A stretch of 64,000 nucleotides of DNA from an uncultured Paracoccaceae bacterium (GCA_947502145.1 CANMYO010000001.1:682001-746000), one strand, 5' to 3'. Positions 54,274 to 63,055 are shown, counted from the first letter of the stretch. Notes: generated from the sequence alone by a model not told the origin. Program-made: numbers and translations.

Positions 54274-54673
54274 ATCCAGAACGGAATCCAGTGAGCCTGT
54301 CCGGTTTGGACCCGGCATGTGCAGGTTCCATTCACCAAAAGCCCAGTGATGTTTGAGCAGAGCCCGAATTGCCGATTGCGCTGACGCACGCATTGCAGTT
54401 GTCCAATCGCCTGCTTACGCGGGCAGATCAATCCTGCCCACCTCGCATTCAAGCATGGCGGCCAAAAGCGCGTCCTTATTGGCGATACGGTGATAGTGCG
54501 GCATCACCCCGCAGTTCAGCGCGTGTGCGACGTTGCGCATTGTCATCACCCAGCGATCGCAAGGGTTTGACAGGGATTCACAGTGGTTCCGGGGTGAAAT
54601 GCCGCCCGCTGACCACGGGTCAAGTATTTGAAAAATGAACCAAGCGCTAACATAGATTAACGACGGTCGATCC
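54274..54673. other. Intergenic stretch, 400 bp
   Basis: Between the hydrolase and the Crp/Fnr gene there is no supported full gene. It contains the TetR remnant at 54415-54546. Other short open frames here have no family pattern. No T-tracted terminator was seen after the hydrolase. Confidence 0.6.
54415..54546 (-). pseudogene. TetR-family regulator remnant
   Basis: On the minus strand, 54546 down to the TAA at 54415 encodes about 43 residues: MTMRNVAHALNCGVMPHYHR followed by IANKDALLAAMLE. This matches the helix-turn-helix core of TetR regulators (TMRxLAxxLGVGxMxLYxHxxNKDxLL). The preceding coding and the ligand-binding domain are missing, so it is a decayed fragment. Confidence 0.55.
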
Positions 54674-55567
54674 GTGATCTGCCAATTCTTGTTTGTCTGC
54701 CACATCAATGGTGACCAAACTGAGAGGGCATCGAAAGATGCATGGGGTGAAACGATCTACCTATTGCACCGAAGCGCATTGGCAGCAAAGCTTTCGCGGT
54801 TCTTGCCGCTAACATTAAACGAAATGAACTTTGTCTCTGACGTGCAGCAGCGGTCGCGGCAAAGACGGAAAGGCGACGTGCTGATAAAGGTCGGCGCACC
54901 CGCCACACATGTCTACATTCTGCAATCCGGATGGGCCGTCCTGAAGTCCAGAAGCAAAAGCAAAGGCAACCGTATCTTGCAGAGCTATTTGCCGGGGGAT
55001 GTCATTGGATTGTCTGAGATCGGCTCTTCCTTTGCTACGCATGAGGTCAGTATGCAGACGGACGGCACCGTCAGTCGCCTGCCACGGGTCGCGTTTTGCA
55101 AGCATTTGGCGCGGTATCCGCGCCTGGAAGCGCTGTTCAAGGCGATTGGCAGTCTCGATCTTGTTGCGCTTCGCTATCACAACGCCTGCATGACTTCGAT
55201 GAGCGGGAGCCAGAAGCTGAAATTCCACCTTCTGCAGTTACGGTCGCGTCAGTTGGTCGACGATGTCGGGGACGGAGATCGCTTTCAGGTGCCGTTCAGC
55301 CAGGTCGAAATCGGTCAGGCGATTGGTATGACCTCGATCTACGTCAACAAGCTGCTGCGTTCGCTCAAGGACACCGGCGATATTGAAATTTGCCGGCCCC
55401 ACTTTCGCCTGTTAAAGCGCGAAATCTGGGAAGCCGAGACCGAATTCGTAGACGCCTACAAAGATATGGATACGTCCTGGTTTCCAGAGGCTGATTTCGA
55501 TGAGGCGGGCGCGCCGGGCGCACCACCAGATGATCAGGCACAATGGTCGCTTTCCGCGCGGCGCTGA
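54674..55567 (+). CDS. Crp/Fnr-family regulator A
   Basis: A protein of up to 297 residues with a cyclic-nucleotide-binding-like N-terminal domain (RRKGDVLIKVGAPATHVYILQSGWAVLKSRSKSKGNRILQSYLPGDVIGLSEIG, about residues 64-117) and a C-terminal Crp-type helix-turn-helix (VPFSQVEIGQAIGMTSIYVNKLLRSLKDTGDIEICRPHFRLL, about 207-248). No FNR-type N-terminal cysteine cluster is seen. The start is uncertain: the GTG at 54674 opens the frame, and no in-frame ATG follows until residue 51. A C-terminal tail of about 45 residues is unusual for the family. It is on the same strand as the host-attachment gene and the PLP cassette. Confidence 0.85.
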   Translation: MICQFLFVCHINGDQTERASKDAWGETIYLLHRSALAAKLSRFLPLTLNEMNFVSDVQQRSRQRRKGDVLIKVGAPATHVYILQSGWAVLKSRSKSKGNRILQSYLPGDVIGLSEIGSSFATHEVSMQTDGTVSRLPRVAFCKHLARYPRLEALFKAIGSLDLVALRYHNACMTSMSGSQKLKFHLLQLRSRQLVDDVGDGDRFQVPFSQVEIGQAIGMTSIYVNKLLRSLKDTGDIEICRPHFRLLKREIWEAETEFVDAYKDMDTSWFPEADFDEAGAPGAPPDDQAQWSLSARR

Positions 55568-55645
55568 GACCCCGCATATGTCGAGCTTCCGGATCGTTCG
55601 ATTGGTACGACGCACCCTGAAACCCTATTTTTGCTGGAGATTGAT

Positions 55646-56056
55646 ATGTTGAATTCCCCAAACCCGCATGGCGCTCTTGTCGTGGTGGCCACAGGTGCGG
55701 AAGCAAAGTTCTTTGTGAACGATGGATCGGACAAGGACGTCAAACTGCGGCACATCGGTGGGTTGCGCCCCAAAGACCTTAATGATGATGGCCCCTCAGG
55801 CAAGCGCCCGCCTGAATCCTCGGCACAGGAAACCGACGAGGCGACTTTTGCCAAACAACTTGCAGAACATCTTTATGGCAAGGTGCATGGCGGTGAGGTC
55901 GATCACATCGTGCTTGTTGCGGATCCTGATACCTTGGGTGAGATACGGCCGATCCTGCATCAGGACGTCAGCGAAAGCGTGACCATGGAAATGGCCAAGA
56001 CGCTGATCAACACGCCAACAAGCGACATCGAACGGATCCTGTCGGCACCACATTAG
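55646..56056 (+). CDS. Host attachment-family protein
   Basis: A 136-residue protein of the Host_attach family (AtsE-like). The N-terminal block GALVVVATGAEAKFFVND and the C-terminal HGGEVDHIVLVADPDTLGEIRPILHQDV are the two conserved parts. The name comes from work on Agrobacterium attachment; a biochemical activity is not established. The ATG at 55646 is chosen over an upstream in-frame codon because GGAG lies 6 bases before it. No signal peptide is present. It is 79 bp downstream of regulator A and 93 bp upstream of the SbnA-like gene. Confidence 0.85.
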   Translation: MLNSPNPHGALVVVATGAEAKFFVNDGSDKDVKLRHIGGLRPKDLNDDGPSGKRPPESSAQETDEATFAKQLAEHLYGKVHGGEVDHIVLVADPDTLGEIRPILHQDVSESVTMEMAKTLINTPTSDIERILSAPH

Positions 56057-56149
56057 GCCAATCCAGGCGAGGATCGGTAGGTATCACAACCGGCCGGTCG
56101 CCATGCGGGCATCGGAGCTGTTCAGCTTTACACATGGAAAGGGCGCAAC

Positions 56150-57190
56150 ATGCATGATGGATCTGATATGGGTGGCCGGACTGCGACCCAAACCCCGCGT
56201 ATCGCTGACAATCTGCTGGATTTGGTCGGCCAGACCCCAATGCTTCGGCTGGACCGGTATCTTGATAATCCAGAGGTCAGATTGATTGCGAAAGTCGAGG
56301 CGCTGAACCCGGGCGGGAGCGCCAAGGACCGCCCCGCGCGCTACATGCTTGAACGGGCGCTTGCGGACGGCCGTTTGTACCGGGGCGACACAGTGGTCGA
56401 GTCCTCGTCAGGCAATATGGGGATCGGGCTTGCGCAAACATGCGCTTACCATGGTCTGCGGTTCATCTGCGTTGTTGATCCCAACGCGCAATCCCAGAAT
56501 GTTGCAATCATCCGTGCGCTGGGCGGACAGATCGAGATGGTTGAAGAAGCGATCAACGGCGACTTTCTGGCTGCGCGGCTTGATCGTGTCGCAAAATTGC
56601 TTTGCGCCGCGCCGCGTCGGTTCTGGCCAAATCAATATGCGAACATAGATAATCCCGCCTCTCATGAGGCGGGCACAATCGCCGAGATAGATGCCGCATT
56701 GCCCGATCAGATCGACTATCTTTTTGTGGCCTGCTCAAGCACGGGCACAGCGCGCGGCTGTCGCGATTATCTCAAACGCAAGGGCCGCGCCACGCGCGTC
56801 GTCGCGGTCGATGCCGAAGGCAGTACGCTGTTTGACGGCGCGGCAGGGCCCCGGAAAATCTCTGGCATGGGCGCTGGTCGCCTGCCGGAACTGGCGCAGG
56901 GGCAGAGTTTTGATGAATTGGTCCGTGTTGCGGACATCACTTGCGTTGCGGGTTGCCGCCGGGCTGCGGCGCGCGAGGGATTCTTAGTGGGCGGGTCGGG
57001 CGGCGGCGTGCTGGAAGCCGTACGTTGCATGCAGGACGAATTGCGGGGCAAGACTGCCGTAGCGATCATTCACGATTCTGGGTCCCGCTATCTGGGAACG
57101 ATCTTTGATCCGGGCTGGGTTCAGCGTGAACTGGGTGCGTCCGAAGCGGATGTATGCAGGATTGCGGGTCTGGAGACACCCGCAACGTGA
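56150..57190 (+). CDS. SbnA-like PLP-dependent synthase
   Basis: A 346-residue enzyme of the cysteine synthase/SbnA fold type II group. The PLP lysine is Lys59 in NPGGSAKDRPA, the substrate-binding loop is SSSGNMGIGLAQ (about 85-96) and the phosphate-binding loop is ACSSTGTARG. SbnA joins O-phosphoserine and glutamate into N-(1-amino-1-carboxyl-2-ethyl)-glutamate, which SbnB oxidises to 2,3-diaminopropionate. No SbnB gene is visible here. It also resembles y4xP of Rhizobium plasmids, where y4yA is linked, as here. The stop overlaps the start of the next gene (GTGA). The activity assignment is inferential. Confidence 0.85.
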   Translation: MHDGSDMGGRTATQTPRIADNLLDLVGQTPMLRLDRYLDNPEVRLIAKVEALNPGGSAKDRPARYMLERALADGRLYRGDTVVESSSGNMGIGLAQTCAYHGLRFICVVDPNAQSQNVAIIRALGGQIEMVEEAINGDFLAARLDRVAKLLCAAPRRFWPNQYANIDNPASHEAGTIAEIDAALPDQIDYLFVACSSTGTARGCRDYLKRKGRATRVVAVDAEGSTLFDGAAGPRKISGMGAGRLPELAQGQSFDELVRVADITCVAGCRRAAAREGFLVGGSGGGVLEAVRCMQDELRGKTAVAIIHDSGSRYLGTIFDPGWVQRELGASEADVCRIAGLETPAT

Positions 57191-58752
57191 CGCAGGTCAG
57201 TACGTCAATCGCCATCGTCGGCTGTGGCCCAAAGGGGCTCTATGCGCTGGACAGCCTGTGTCAGGCCGTGCGCGGCGTGCCTGCAAGACAGTTTGATGTG
57301 CACATTTTTGAGCCTGCTTGCTTTCCCGGCGCCGGCCCGATTTACGATCCCGCGCAGCCTGATGTCTTATTGATGAACTTTCCGGCGTATATGATTGACG
57401 CCTGGACCGGGGGACGTGGTCCGAGTCTGCTGAGCTGGCTCAAAAGCGCGGGTGTTCCTTATACGGCAGGTGCTTATGTGCCGCGTGCGTGGGTCGGGCG
57501 ATACCTGAACGATTGTTTTGACAGGGTGCTGGAAACAGCACCGGACAACATGCGGATCACTTTGCATCCGAAAACTGTCACGACCCTGCGCCAGGTGACT
57601 GGCGCATGGCAAGTTTCGCCCGGTGCGGTGCTGGTCGACGAGGTGCTGGTCACAACCGGCCATCAGGACTGGACACGTCGAACGCAAGCCAGTCGCACCG
57701 GGACGATTGCGTCACCGTTTCCGATTGCCGATGCGTTGACAAGTGCTGCGGTGCCTTCGGGGTGTGCGGTGTCCTGCAAAGGATTCGCGCTGACATTCCT
57801 GGACACGGTGTTGGCGTTGACCGAAGGGCGCGGCGGCGTGTTTTGCATGGCCGAGCAGAGTTACAGTTACCGGCCCTCCGGGTCTGAGCCCGCGCTGATT
57901 GCGCCATTCAGCAGGTCAGGCCGCCCGATGCGCGCGAAGGTCGACACGGATCGTTTTTTACCACCGCAGGGTCATCGGCTCGTGCAGGAACATTCACGCG
58001 CGTTTGAGACCACGCTAGCAGAGGCGACCGATGTTACGTTTCGCGATACGATCTGGCCTGCCCTGTTGCGTATTGCCGACGCGATGCTGCAGCAACCAGA
58101 GGGGATGGCCGCGGACGGATTTGCGTCATGGCGTGAGCAGGTTTTCACAGCAAAGAGATGCCGGGCAGAGATGCTATTGGGGTACGAAATCGCTAAAGGT
58201 GTTGCTGCCCCTGACAGTCTTTGGGCGCTGGGCGAGATATGGCGGCGCTGTTATCCGACAATTGTCGGATGGATCAGCCACCGGGATCTGGCAGCAGACG
58301 ACGCCGCGTTCTTCCGCGAAATCGCTGTCGAGATGGAACGGCTTGCCTTTGGCCCGCCCGCGCAGAACATTGGCAAACTTCTGTGCCTTGAATCCATCGG
58401 GCTGGTCAGCTTTGATCACCTCGCCGGCGACTTGCGCAGTGATGTTCTGATTGATGCAACCATTCCGGCTGCGGGCTGTGCTGCCTTGTCGGTGCCTTTC
58501 GCAGGGTTACTGGGCAGTGGTCACGTTTCTGTCGGGGCCCTGGGGGGCCTATGCGTCGACACGCAGGCGCAGGCATTGACGGATCGTGGTGTGACCCGTG
58601 GGCTTTCGATTATCGGTCGCGTCACCGAAGGCTGTGTTCTGGGCAACGATACCCTGTCCCGTCAATTGCATGACTTACCTGAACGTTGGGCCGCCCGCGT
58701 CACCTGTCCCGCACCTGTGCCCGTGTGGGACCATGGTGAGCTGTCGGCATGA
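57187..58752 (+). CDS. FAD/NAD(P)-binding protein
   Basis: A 521-residue flavoprotein-like protein. The N-terminal dinucleotide fold is SIAIVGCGPKGLYALDSL (about residues 6-23, GxGxxG), followed by FPGAGPIYDPAQPDVLLMNFPAYMID, as in the NAD_binding_9 family, and a second binding region near the C terminus (DVLIDATIPAAGCAALSVP). The rest is helical. The start at GTG 57187 overlaps the upstream stop by 4 bases. In its cassette the gene stands where SbnB (an NAD-dependent oxidase of the intermediate) would be expected, so it could be the functional replacement; this is a hypothesis. The next gene overlaps it by 4 bp. Confidence 0.8.
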   Translation: MTQVSTSIAIVGCGPKGLYALDSLCQAVRGVPARQFDVHIFEPACFPGAGPIYDPAQPDVLLMNFPAYMIDAWTGGRGPSLLSWLKSAGVPYTAGAYVPRAWVGRYLNDCFDRVLETAPDNMRITLHPKTVTTLRQVTGAWQVSPGAVLVDEVLVTTGHQDWTRRTQASRTGTIASPFPIADALTSAAVPSGCAVSCKGFALTFLDTVLALTEGRGGVFCMAEQSYSYRPSGSEPALIAPFSRSGRPMRAKVDTDRFLPPQGHRLVQEHSRAFETTLAEATDVTFRDTIWPALLRIADAMLQQPEGMAADGFASWREQVFTAKRCRAEMLLGYEIAKGVAAPDSLWALGEIWRRCYPTIVGWISHRDLAADDAAFFREIAVEMERLAFGPPAQNIGKLLCLESIGLVSFDHLAGDLRSDVLIDATIPAAGCAALSVPFAGLLGSGHVSVGALGGLCVDTQAQALTDRGVTRGLSIIGRVTEGCVLGNDTLSRQLHDLPERWAARVTCPAPVPVWDHGELSA

Positions 58753-60194
58753 CAAACCCAGCGCCTGTTTTTGACCATTGTGCGGGTGTGGTTCCGTTGC
58801 GGCCGAGGTTGGAAGCCTGGATGTTGGCGTTGCTGAACGCCCCACAGCGCCTACATGATCTTGTTGCGGCTCATGGCGCACCGCTCAATATACAATGCGA
58901 CGCCCCGTTTCGCCGCAATATCGCGGCGCTGAACACCTGCGTGGCGGAGTTTGACCTGCCATTCCTGCCGATGTTCGCCCGCAAGGCCAACAAGTGCCTT
59001 GGCTATGTTGCCACTGCGCGTGATATGGGGATCGGGATTGATACGGCGAGCCATGCCGAAGTCGCGCAATGCGTAGATCATGGCATGCCGGGCGACCGGA
59101 TCATGTGCACGGCGGCTGTCAAAGACCGCGCGTTAATGGCGCTTTGCGCAACCAACAACGTGACGATCATCCTTGATAATCTAGACGAAGTGGCACTGCT
59201 GGAAGATGTCGCACAAGATGTCGATGCGCCTGTGTCAGTCGGACTGCGCATGAACGGGTTCAGCCGGGATGGAGAGCTGCTTTATTCCCGCTTCGGGATT
59301 CCGTTGCAGGACATCCCCGGCGTGGCGGCGCGGCTTGCGCAGTCTTCACAGGTTCGCCTGGATGGGCTGCATTTTCACCTCAGTGGATACAACGCCGCGG
59401 ATCGCATCGCTGCAATCGCACAATCGCTCCCCTTGATTGCACAGGTCAGACCCTCGGATCGGCGCGGGTTCTTTCTGGACATAGGCGGCGGCATTCCGAT
59501 GAATTACCTCGACGACCCTGGGCAATGGACGGACTGGCTGGCAGCGCTTGACGCGTCATTGGACGGAGAACGGGAGCCCATCACGATACATAACACCCCG
59601 CTTGGCCGCAGAGTCGGGCAGGAGAGCGGGGGCGGCGGCGTTGACAGCTATCCCGTGGCCCAATCGCTGGTGCAATCCGACTGGATGCGGACAGTCTTAA
59701 ACGCGCAGGTGGACGGCAAAGCATTGGCTGACCGCCTGCGCGCGTCAGAGGTGACGTTACGGTGTGAACCCGGGCGGTCATTGCTGGACGGCTGTGGGAT
59801 CACGGTCGCCCGGATTGCATTCTGCAAGTCGGACAGCCACGGATCGCCGGTCATTGGCGTACAGATGAACCGCACGCAGTCCCGCTCAGGCTTTGCAGAA
59901 TTTGCGATTGACCCGCTGATGGTGCCCGGGCCCGCGTCGCGCGGTGACGCGGTGGAAGGATACATTGCTGGCACCTATTGCACGGAAAGTGAGTGGCTGA
60001 GCCATCGCAAGATGGTGTTTGCGCAAGGTGCCCGGCCCGGTGATCTGATGATATTCCCCAACACGGCCGGCTACTTGATGCACTTTCTCGAAAGCCGATC
60101 CCATCAATTTCCGCTGGCAAAGAACGTGTTTGTGACACCGAATCCAGATGCCCCGGCCAGAGTCGATGCCATCGACGACGATGCCATCGACTGA
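58749..60194 (+). CDS. Y4yA-type PLP-dependent decarboxylase
   Basis: A 481-residue fold type III PLP enzyme of the ornithine/diaminopimelate decarboxylase superfamily, closest in pattern to Y4yA. The PLP lysine is Lys79 in FLPMFARKANK. Further motifs are the HFHLSGYNAADR block, DIGGGIPMN (PLP phosphate), CEPGRSLLDG and a C-terminal GTYCTESEW cysteine that acts as the catalytic base in ODC. An acidic C-terminal tail (VDAIDDDAID) is unusual. It could remove a carboxylate from the product of the preceding genes, like SbnH in staphyloferrin B, but the substrate is unknown. It is last in the cassette. Confidence 0.85.
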   Translation: MTNPAPVFDHCAGVVPLRPRLEAWMLALLNAPQRLHDLVAAHGAPLNIQCDAPFRRNIAALNTCVAEFDLPFLPMFARKANKCLGYVATARDMGIGIDTASHAEVAQCVDHGMPGDRIMCTAAVKDRALMALCATNNVTIILDNLDEVALLEDVAQDVDAPVSVGLRMNGFSRDGELLYSRFGIPLQDIPGVAARLAQSSQVRLDGLHFHLSGYNAADRIAAIAQSLPLIAQVRPSDRRGFFLDIGGGIPMNYLDDPGQWTDWLAALDASLDGEREPITIHNTPLGRRVGQESGGGGVDSYPVAQSLVQSDWMRTVLNAQVDGKALADRLRASEVTLRCEPGRSLLDGCGITVARIAFCKSDSHGSPVIGVQMNRTQSRSGFAEFAIDPLMVPGPASRGDAVEGYIAGTYCTESEWLSHRKMVFAQGARPGDLMIFPNTAGYLMHFLESRSHQFPLAKNVFVTPNPDAPARVDAIDDDAID

Positions 60195-60346
60195 CCACAG
60201 AACTGAGACTGTGCAGACAAGACCAGCGGCCATGCGACGTGAAGGATAAGCGTTCACACCAAGACGACGATCCGCACCGGGATCAGACGGCCTGTGTTGG
60301 TTGACAAACCCACCCCACCGTTTGCATCGGTTGGCACGTCGGCGCG

Positions 60347-61099
60347 TTAAACTCTGAACTCGCGTAGATGTTCGGCGTTGAACTCTGATAATTCGATCAG
60401 TGCTTTGATGTCGTTCAACCGCACCTGGTTTTTGGTCACGGAGATGAGATCGACATCACGCAGCGATTTTAGGGATCTGTTTGTGTGTACGAGGCTCATC
60501 CCGAGGGTATCGGCCAGATCCCTTTGCGTCATCGGGATCTCAAGCCAATTGTCATTGTTACTTTTGAGCAAGTTGAGCCGGTGCCACAGTTCCAGAAACA
60601 AATGGGCGAGCCGTTGGCGGGCGGATAACCTGCCGAGCCGGATGGCCTGATCACCAAGGATGGCATATTCGCGCGCCGTGCACCAACTTAACCCCGATGC
60701 AATGATCGGAAATTTCTGTGAAATTTCGATTATGCGTCGCGGATCAACGGCAGCGAGTTTGAGGGGCGTCAAGGCAGACGCGCTATAGGTTGCCGTTGCG
60801 CGAAAGTTGACGTGCAGCCCCAAAATGTCCCCCGGAAGCGCGTAGCTGAGGATCTGCCGCCGCCCATCTGACAAAAGGCAATACCTTGCCGCCCACCCTT
60901 CAATCACGATGAAGGTTGTACGAAGGTCGCCCCCTTCTTCAATGAAATCCAGACCGCGATCAACTTTGAGCGTGTTATTCTGCAGCCCTTCGAGAAAGTC
61001 GATTTCCTCTTCGGACAACAGGCACAGCGCACCCAGTTTCCGCACCAACGGGCTGGACGTTTCGGCGGGTTTGAAGTCGGTCGCAATTCCTTTTTGCAT
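60347..61099 (-). CDS. Crp/Fnr-family regulator B
   Basis: A 250-residue Crp/Fnr protein. The sensory domain has LKVDRGLDFIEEGGDLRTTFIVIEGWAARYCLLSDGRRQILSYALPGDILGLHVNF (about residues 44-100), and the DNA-binding domain is IPMTQRDLADTLGMSLVHTNRSLKSLRDVDLISVTKNQVRL (about 186-227). There is no N-terminal cysteine set, so it is not an iron-sulfur FNR. An AAGGACG site precedes the ATG at 61099. It is transcribed away from the polymerase gene and convergent with the PLP cassette, so it frames that cassette together with regulator A. Confidence 0.88.
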   Translation of the reverse strand: MQKGIATDFKPAETSSPLVRKLGALCLLSEEEIDFLEGLQNNTLKVDRGLDFIEEGGDLRTTFIVIEGWAARYCLLSDGRRQILSYALPGDILGLHVNFRATATYSASALTPLKLAAVDPRRIIEISQKFPIIASGLSWCTAREYAILGDQAIRLGRLSARQRLAHLFLELWHRLNLLKSNNDNWLEIPMTQRDLADTLGMSLVHTNRSLKSLRDVDLISVTKNQVRLNDIKALIELSEFNAEHLREFRV

Positions 61100-61494
61100 C
61101 TCTGCTCGTCCTTACTCATGCAACGGCACAGCGCCTGACATTAACTTATGTTATACTATGCATAGTCACTGCGCCTCATTTTTTGCAGCATTTGGCCTGG
61201 GACCGGTGCGCACGCTTGGTTGCACAGCTAGCCTTGTCGGTGTTGACTGAACTGCCTTTGCGTGTCAGTGCAGAATTGCCATTCTTTTCAGTGGCTTCGC
61301 CTTTGGTCAAAGCGCAACGGGCTGATGGCTTTTGCGCACATCTGATCCCGTTTGTTGATTTGCCGGACCGTCGCCACGGTTCGCGCGTCGCCCCGCAGCG
61401 GCGGATTAATTTGGGGTTTGGGGCCGATCACAGGCTTTGCGCAAACACCGTGTTCCTGTTATGTTCTTGTTCCGTTTCTCAGCTTGTGATTCCC
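61100..61494. other. Intergenic stretch, 395 bp
   Basis: Divergent space between regulator B and the polymerase gene. It holds the 12-bp palindrome ACTATGCATAGT (61155-61166) and the SOS box (61452-61466). The frame of the polymerase is open back to 61183 but without family similarity. Confidence 0.6.
61452..61466. promoter_or_regulatory. SOS (LexA) box of the polymerase gene
   Basis: GTTC-N7-GTTC: GTTC at 61452-61455, seven bases, GTTC at 61463-61466; a third GTTC follows at 61469-61472. This is the alphaproteobacterial LexA motif and lies 29 bases before the ATG. Confidence 0.82.
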
Positions 61495-62826
61495 ATGCAC
61501 GACAGACCCGCCAATCCGATTTCGCGACTTTACCTGGACTTTGACAGCTTTTTTGCAACCGCGGAACAGCATTTCAATCCGGCGCTGCGCGGCAAGCCCG
61601 TTGGCGTGGTGCCACTGGACAGCCCGCACACAAGCTGCATTGCGATCAGCCGCGAGGCGAAATCCCTTGGCGTGAAATCAATGTCCAGCGTCGCAGAAGC
61701 CCGCCGCGTTGCCCCCGACATGATTTTCGTGGTCGCGCGTCATGATGTCTATGTCCGGCTGCACAACCGCATCGTTGATGTGATCAATACCGTCGTGCCA
61801 GTGGCCCATGTGCGGTCCATCGACGAGGTTGTTTGCCATCTGTTGCCGAGTGAGGCGCGCGACTGTCATGCCCTTGCCCATCAGATCAAAAGCGCCTTGG
61901 CCGCGGCCTTTAGCCCGGTGTTGACCTGTTCCATCGGCATGGCCCCGAGCGAGCTGTTGGCCAAAATTGGTGCAGAGGCACATAAGCCGGACGGGTTCGC
62001 ACTTATCCGGGTTGCTGATCTTCCCGCGCGGTTGGCGCATATCGCCCTAAGGGATATCCCCGGCATTTCAGAGGGCATGGAATCGCGGCTGAGCGCCGCT
62101 GGCATCTTTGATTTTCGCGCACTTTGGGCGATCGCGCCGAAACAGGCGCGAGCGATATGGCACAGCGTTGAAGGCGAACGGTTCTGGAATGAATTGCACG
62201 GGCAACATGCCGAACGGGAGCCCACACAAAAGCGCATGTTTGGCCATAGCCGCATGTTGCTTGCCGATTGGCGCACTCCGGAAAAGGTCGCCATGTGCGC
62301 CCGACAGCTGACGATGGGGGCTGCGCGGCGTTTGCGCCGGGCTGACATGCGCGCCACAAAGATGACGCTGGGGTTCAAGGGCGGTGGATATGGACGTCGC
62401 GCGCGCAGCAAGAAGGATGTTCTGCGGTGGCAATGGGATAGATCTTTCCTGCCTGCCCGCGATGATCACACGTTTCTGGCGGCATTGGCGCAGGGCCTGG
62501 ACGCAGCGCGGAGCGCTGTGGGGTTTGCCCCGCGATCCGTCAGCGTGATGCTGCACGGGCTCACGGACGATTTTCAGATCACCCATGATCTGTTTCGCAC
62601 GCCTTCGGCCCCCGATCAGATCGCCACAACCAAGTGGGAGGCGGTCAGTGATGTGATGGACAGTTTACGCAGGCAACATGGGCCGGAGGCGATTACTCTG
62701 GGTGTGCAGGATGATGTTCCGGGGGGTTATCTTGGGGCCAAGATCGCGTTTGGGCGAATCCCGGATCAGGCTGATTTTGGCAATGATCCCGTGGCGGATG
62801 CGGATACGCATTTCTGTTCGCTGTAA
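61495..62826 (+). CDS. Y-family DNA polymerase
   Basis: A 443-residue translesion polymerase of the DinB/UmuC type. The N-terminal palm motif RLYLDFDSFFATAEQ has the first catalytic aspartate (Asp15), and Asp110-Glu111 in VRSIDEVV complete the metal site. The helix-hairpin-helix region ALRDIPGISEGMESRLSAAGI and a C-terminal little-finger domain follow. No beta-clamp-binding motif QxxLxLF is obvious at the C terminus. The ATG at 61495 is chosen because upstream codons (GTG at 61486) have no support from the family. An SOS box lies 29 bases upstream, so it should be induced by DNA damage. Copies of this class often share a LexA regulon with imuAB; none is seen here. Confidence 0.88.
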   Translation: MHDRPANPISRLYLDFDSFFATAEQHFNPALRGKPVGVVPLDSPHTSCIAISREAKSLGVKSMSSVAEARRVAPDMIFVVARHDVYVRLHNRIVDVINTVVPVAHVRSIDEVVCHLLPSEARDCHALAHQIKSALAAAFSPVLTCSIGMAPSELLAKIGAEAHKPDGFALIRVADLPARLAHIALRDIPGISEGMESRLSAAGIFDFRALWAIAPKQARAIWHSVEGERFWNELHGQHAEREPTQKRMFGHSRMLLADWRTPEKVAMCARQLTMGAARRLRRADMRATKMTLGFKGGGYGRRARSKKDVLRWQWDRSFLPARDDHTFLAALAQGLDAARSAVGFAPRSVSVMLHGLTDDFQITHDLFRTPSAPDQIATTKWEAVSDVMDSLRRQHGPEAITLGVQDDVPGGYLGAKIAFGRIPDQADFGNDPVADADTHFCSL

Positions 62827-63024
62827 TCAGCGGGTCTGCTGCAACTGCGGGGCGTTGGATCGCACGTTCACCCCCAACCGCCCCATGTGCCGTGGCCGAT
62901 GTCGGTTGAGGTCTTGCCAACGCCGACCCGGCTGCCACGATGAACGGCTGACGTGGTGTTGAGCGTGCCACTGTCAGGCCTTTCAGAATGAAAGCCCCGA
63001 CAGCTGTGAGACGTTATCCCGCGA

Positions 63025-63055
63025 ACCGCGCCAGTCCTAGTTGGCGCGGTCATTT
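63025..63055. terminator. Hairpin between the convergent polymerase and TRAP genes
   Basis: ACCGCGCCA (63025-63033) pairs with TGGCGCGGT (63042-63050) around 8 bases, then CATTT. The T-tract is short, so termination is uncertain. It lies about 200 bases after the polymerase stop and 43 bases after the TRAP stop. Confidence 0.45.

Noticed and set aside
54369-54638. Plus-strand open frame of 89 codons after the hydrolase operon
   Set aside because: It lies over the TetR remnant in the opposite direction, with low-complexity composition and no ribosome-binding site.
62868-63053. Short frames between the polymerase and TRAP genes
   Set aside because: They overlap each other on both strands, with no ribosome-binding site or family pattern; the stretch is a convergent spacer.
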